From: Paracoccaceae bacterium
GTDB taxonomy: Bacteria > Pseudomonadota > Alphaproteobacteria > Rhodobacterales > Rhodobacteraceae
Assembly (NCBI GenBank): GCA_003565055.1
Contig: PXDM01000383.1
Span: 1 to 34,010, forward strand
Length of the DNA: 34,010 bases
Direction: 5' to 3'
Part shown: positions 32,571 through 34,010 of the stretch, piece by piece
How positions within the stretch are numbered: the stretch's first letter is position 1
Layout of the letters: each line of letters opens with the position of its first letter
The notes under the pieces: model-generated
Database searches by the model: none
What the model saw: only the letters and a program-made list of their open reading frames with translations
Told to the model about the DNA's origin: nothing
Position numbers and translations under genes: made by a program

Positions 32571-33025
32571 TTGCTGGCCTCACCGCTCGACAGAATCGCG
32601 AAGAGCTTGGCGGGGTCGTCATTCGCGCGCAGTTTCTCGCAGATATGCCGGTTGCGCAGGGTGCGGGAGATGAAGGCCAACGCCTTGAGATGTTCGACCC
32701 CGGCATCGCGGGGCGCAAAAAGTGCAAAGACCAGATCGACAGGCGCTTTGTCGACCGAGCCGTAATCGAGCGGTTTTTCGAGGCGAAAGAAAACCCCAAG
32801 CACGTCGCTGATACCATCGAGACGCGCATGGGGCACTGCGACGCCATGGCCCACACCTGTTGGGCCAAGGCTCTCACGCTCCTGCAGGGCACTGATCACG
32901 GTTTCCGCGTCCAGCCCGTAGACAGTTTTCGCGGCTTCACCGACAGTCTGGAACAAGCGCTTCTTGCTGGTCGCGGATGAAATAAAGCGAACCGCCTTCG
33001 CATTCAGAAGCGTACCCATTTCCAT
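32561..33025 (-). CDS. ptsN: Nitrogen-type PTS EIIA protein (EIIA-Ntr)
   Basis: 154-residue regulatory phosphocarrier of the fructose/mannitol IIA fold. The phosphorylated His66 is in VGHGVAVPHARLDG, preceded by ALQERESLGPTGVG; FALFAPRDAGVEHLKALAFISR follows. In related bacteria it controls potassium uptake, nitrogen and carbon regulators through its phosphorylation state, receiving phosphate from EI(Ntr) and HPr(NPr). The HPr, IIA(Man) and HprK of that chain are encoded at 10.5-12.5 kb in this window. It follows hpf by 74 bases on the same strand. Confidence 0.95.
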   Translation of the reverse strand: MEMGTLLNAKAVRFISSATSKKRLFQTVGEAAKTVYGLDAETVISALQERESLGPTGVGHGVAVPHARLDGISDVLGVFFRLEKPLDYGSVDKAPVDLVFALFAPRDAGVEHLKALAFISRTLRNRHICEKLRANDDPAKLFAILSSGEASKAA

Positions 33026-33099
33026 TGCGTCGATCTCCTGTCACGTGACACTGACCATGCGTCGATGAGAAGGTTAAGCCGCGTTGTTTAATGATAGAT

Positions 33100-33666
33100 T
33101 TACTGCGGGTCAATCCAGCCAATATTACCGTCATCACGTCGATAGACCACATTCAACCCGCCATGGCGCTCATTGCGGAAAACCAGCACCGGCGCATGGG
33201 CCAATTCCATCTGCATCACGGCCTCACCGGCTGAAAAGGACGGGATTCGGGTCTCCATCTCTGCGATGATCATCGGCTGCAGCGACTCTGGCTCGTCCGG
33301 CACTTCGTCCTGATCGGATGCCAGAATATTATACGAAGCCTCGGCATATTCCACCGGATTGGGGCGCTCGCGATGGTGGTCTTTCAGACGCCGCTTGTAG
33401 CGTCGCAACTGCTTGTCGAGCTTCTCGCGGCAGGATTCGAACGCGGCATAGATCTCCCCGGCCTGCGCGCGCGCCGCTGCGGTCATGCCCGTCGAGAGAT
33501 GCAGCGTCGCCTCGCAGACCAGCGTATGTGCATCGCGCGAGAAAATGACGACGGCTTCGGTCGGGCGCTGCTGGTATTTCTCCACCAGCTCGCCGAATTC
33601 GGCTTTCACATGAGTTTGCAACGCTTCTCCGATATCGATCTGTTTGCCGCTTATCTGGTAGCGCAT
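33100..33666 (-). CDS. hpf: Ribosome hibernation promoting factor, long form
   Basis: 188-residue HPF/RaiA-family protein that inactivates ribosomes as dimers in stationary phase. The N-terminal S30AE domain (about 1-100) contains YQISGKQIDIGEALQTHVK, AEVVIFSRDAHTLVCEATLHL-like strands and the basic CREKLDKQLRRYKRRLKDH. A linker leads to the C-terminal dimerisation domain (about 130-188) with SFSAGEAVMQMEL, VLVFRNERHGGLNVVYRRDDGNIGWIDP. The ATG at 33666 has GAGGAG six bases before it. It lies between lptB and ptsN, as in many proteobacteria, though no rpoN gene intervenes. Confidence 0.96.
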   Translation of the reverse strand: MRYQISGKQIDIGEALQTHVKAEFGELVEKYQQRPTEAVVIFSRDAHTLVCEATLHLSTGMTAAARAQAGEIYAAFESCREKLDKQLRRYKRRLKDHHRERPNPVEYAEASYNILASDQDEVPDEPESLQPMIIAEMETRIPSFSAGEAVMQMELAHAPVLVFRNERHGGLNVVYRRDDGNIGWIDPQ

Positions 33667-33875
33667 GAGTATCTCCTCGCTGTGGGTGACGCGCCATCAG
33701 CTCCGGCGCATCGAAATGCCGTCATTACAACTTTCCTCTATTTTTCTGTTAATTACCGCCCATCGCTCATGTGGTCTCGATAGGGGTGAGGATCGTTGTT
33801 TCACGTATTTGGCACCGGATTGCAGGGCGCTGTCAATCCTTTCCGTGCAAGCTGGCTTCCACTGAGCGGCGTGGC
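33667..33875 (-). promoter_or_regulatory. Intergenic region between lptB and hpf
   Basis: About 210 bases without a gene. On the minus strand it holds TTGACA (33836-33831), a perfect -35 element, but no good -10 at the usual distance, so a promoter for hpf is only suggested. A seven-base-pair stem ACTGAGC/GCTCAGT (33861-33880) overlaps the lptB stop codon; it has no T run after it. Confidence 0.35.
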
Positions 33876-34010
33876 TCAGTCGAGGCGGAAATCAGCGCCG
33901 AGATAGACGCGCCGCACATCGGCATTGGCGACAACTTCTTCGGGCGTGCCCTGCATCAGCACTGTGCCATCATGCAGGATATAGGCGCGGTCGACGATGG
34001 CGAGCGTCTC
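33876..34010 (-). CDS. lptB: LPS export ABC transporter ATP-binding protein LptB (C-terminal fragment)
   Basis: Only the last 44 residues lie inside the window; the gene continues past the right edge. The fragment reads ETLAIVDRAYILHDG, then VLMQGTPEEVV, then DVRRVYLGADF, which is the C-terminus of LptB, the ATPase that powers lipopolysaccharide transport from the inner membrane. The neighbouring hpf and ptsN genes support this, since lptB-hpf-ptsN is a conserved order. Other branched-chain amino-acid type ATPases have similar ends, but the RRVYLG ending with this context fits LptB. Confidence 0.85.
   Translation of the reverse strand, partial: ETLAIVDRAYILHDGTVLMQGTPEEVVANADVRRVYLGADFRLD

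Noticed and set aside
1..34010. CRISPR arrays, tRNA/rRNA genes, insertion sequences, phage or toxin-antitoxin genes
   Set aside because: No repeat-spacer pattern, cloverleaf-like segment, transposase motif or small toxin gene pair was seen on either strand; gaps between genes are short and accounted for.

Overview
The window looks like chromosomal DNA from a high-GC alphaproteobacterium of the Rhodobacteraceae/roseobacter type. This rests on gene content and order: pckA divergent from chvI-chvG-hprK-rapZ-IIA(Man)-HPr, lptB-hpf-ptsN, short HPr kinase, DciA (DUF721) next to a DsbA-like protein, and a PuuD-type membrane urate oxidase. I see no rRNA, tRNA, CRISPR array, insertion sequence or prophage gene. 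Species-level assignment is not possible from the sequence alone.

Region 1 (1-5986) is a urate/ureide catabolic locus. It holds an NCS2 purine permease (cut by the left edge), ureidoglycolate lyase (allA), a fused allantoinase/OHCU decarboxylase (puuE-uraD), 5-hydroxyisourate hydrolase, a LysR regulator, and PuuD with a C-terminal cytochrome c domain. Together these cover urate to allantoate and ureidoglycolate to glyoxylate plus urea; the allantoate step is not in the window. The two divergent intergenic regions share short sequence boxes that may be the regulator's operators.

Region 2 (5987-13429) starts with a repeat hairpin and a strong terminator. PEP carboxykinase (pckA) then faces the ChvI/ChvG two-component system, whose genes are followed tightly by HPr kinase, RapZ, a mannose-type IIA and HPr. 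This is a regulatory phosphotransferase system with no sugar permease. A small outer-membrane beta-barrel protein closes the region with a strong terminator.

Region 3 (13430-25287) is mostly housekeeping. It holds a minus-strand dciA-dsbA-CoA transferase cluster, mutY-gloA-alkB-DCC protein on plus, nadK, glyA, an esterase, a large hybrid histidine kinase, and pyrF. A possible leader-peptide attenuator lies just upstream of pyrF.

Region 4 (25297-32544) looks like a surface-glycan locus. It has a capsule-type ABC-2 permease, CysQ (PAP/PAPS phosphatase), two paralogous glycosyltransferases, a GT14-like glycosyltransferase with a large extra C-terminal region, and a two-domain sulfotransferase. 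CysQ beside a sulfotransferase suggests a sulfated glycan, and this is the least characterised part of the window. Region 5 (32545-34010) is ptsN, long-form hpf and the 3' end of lptB on the minus strand.
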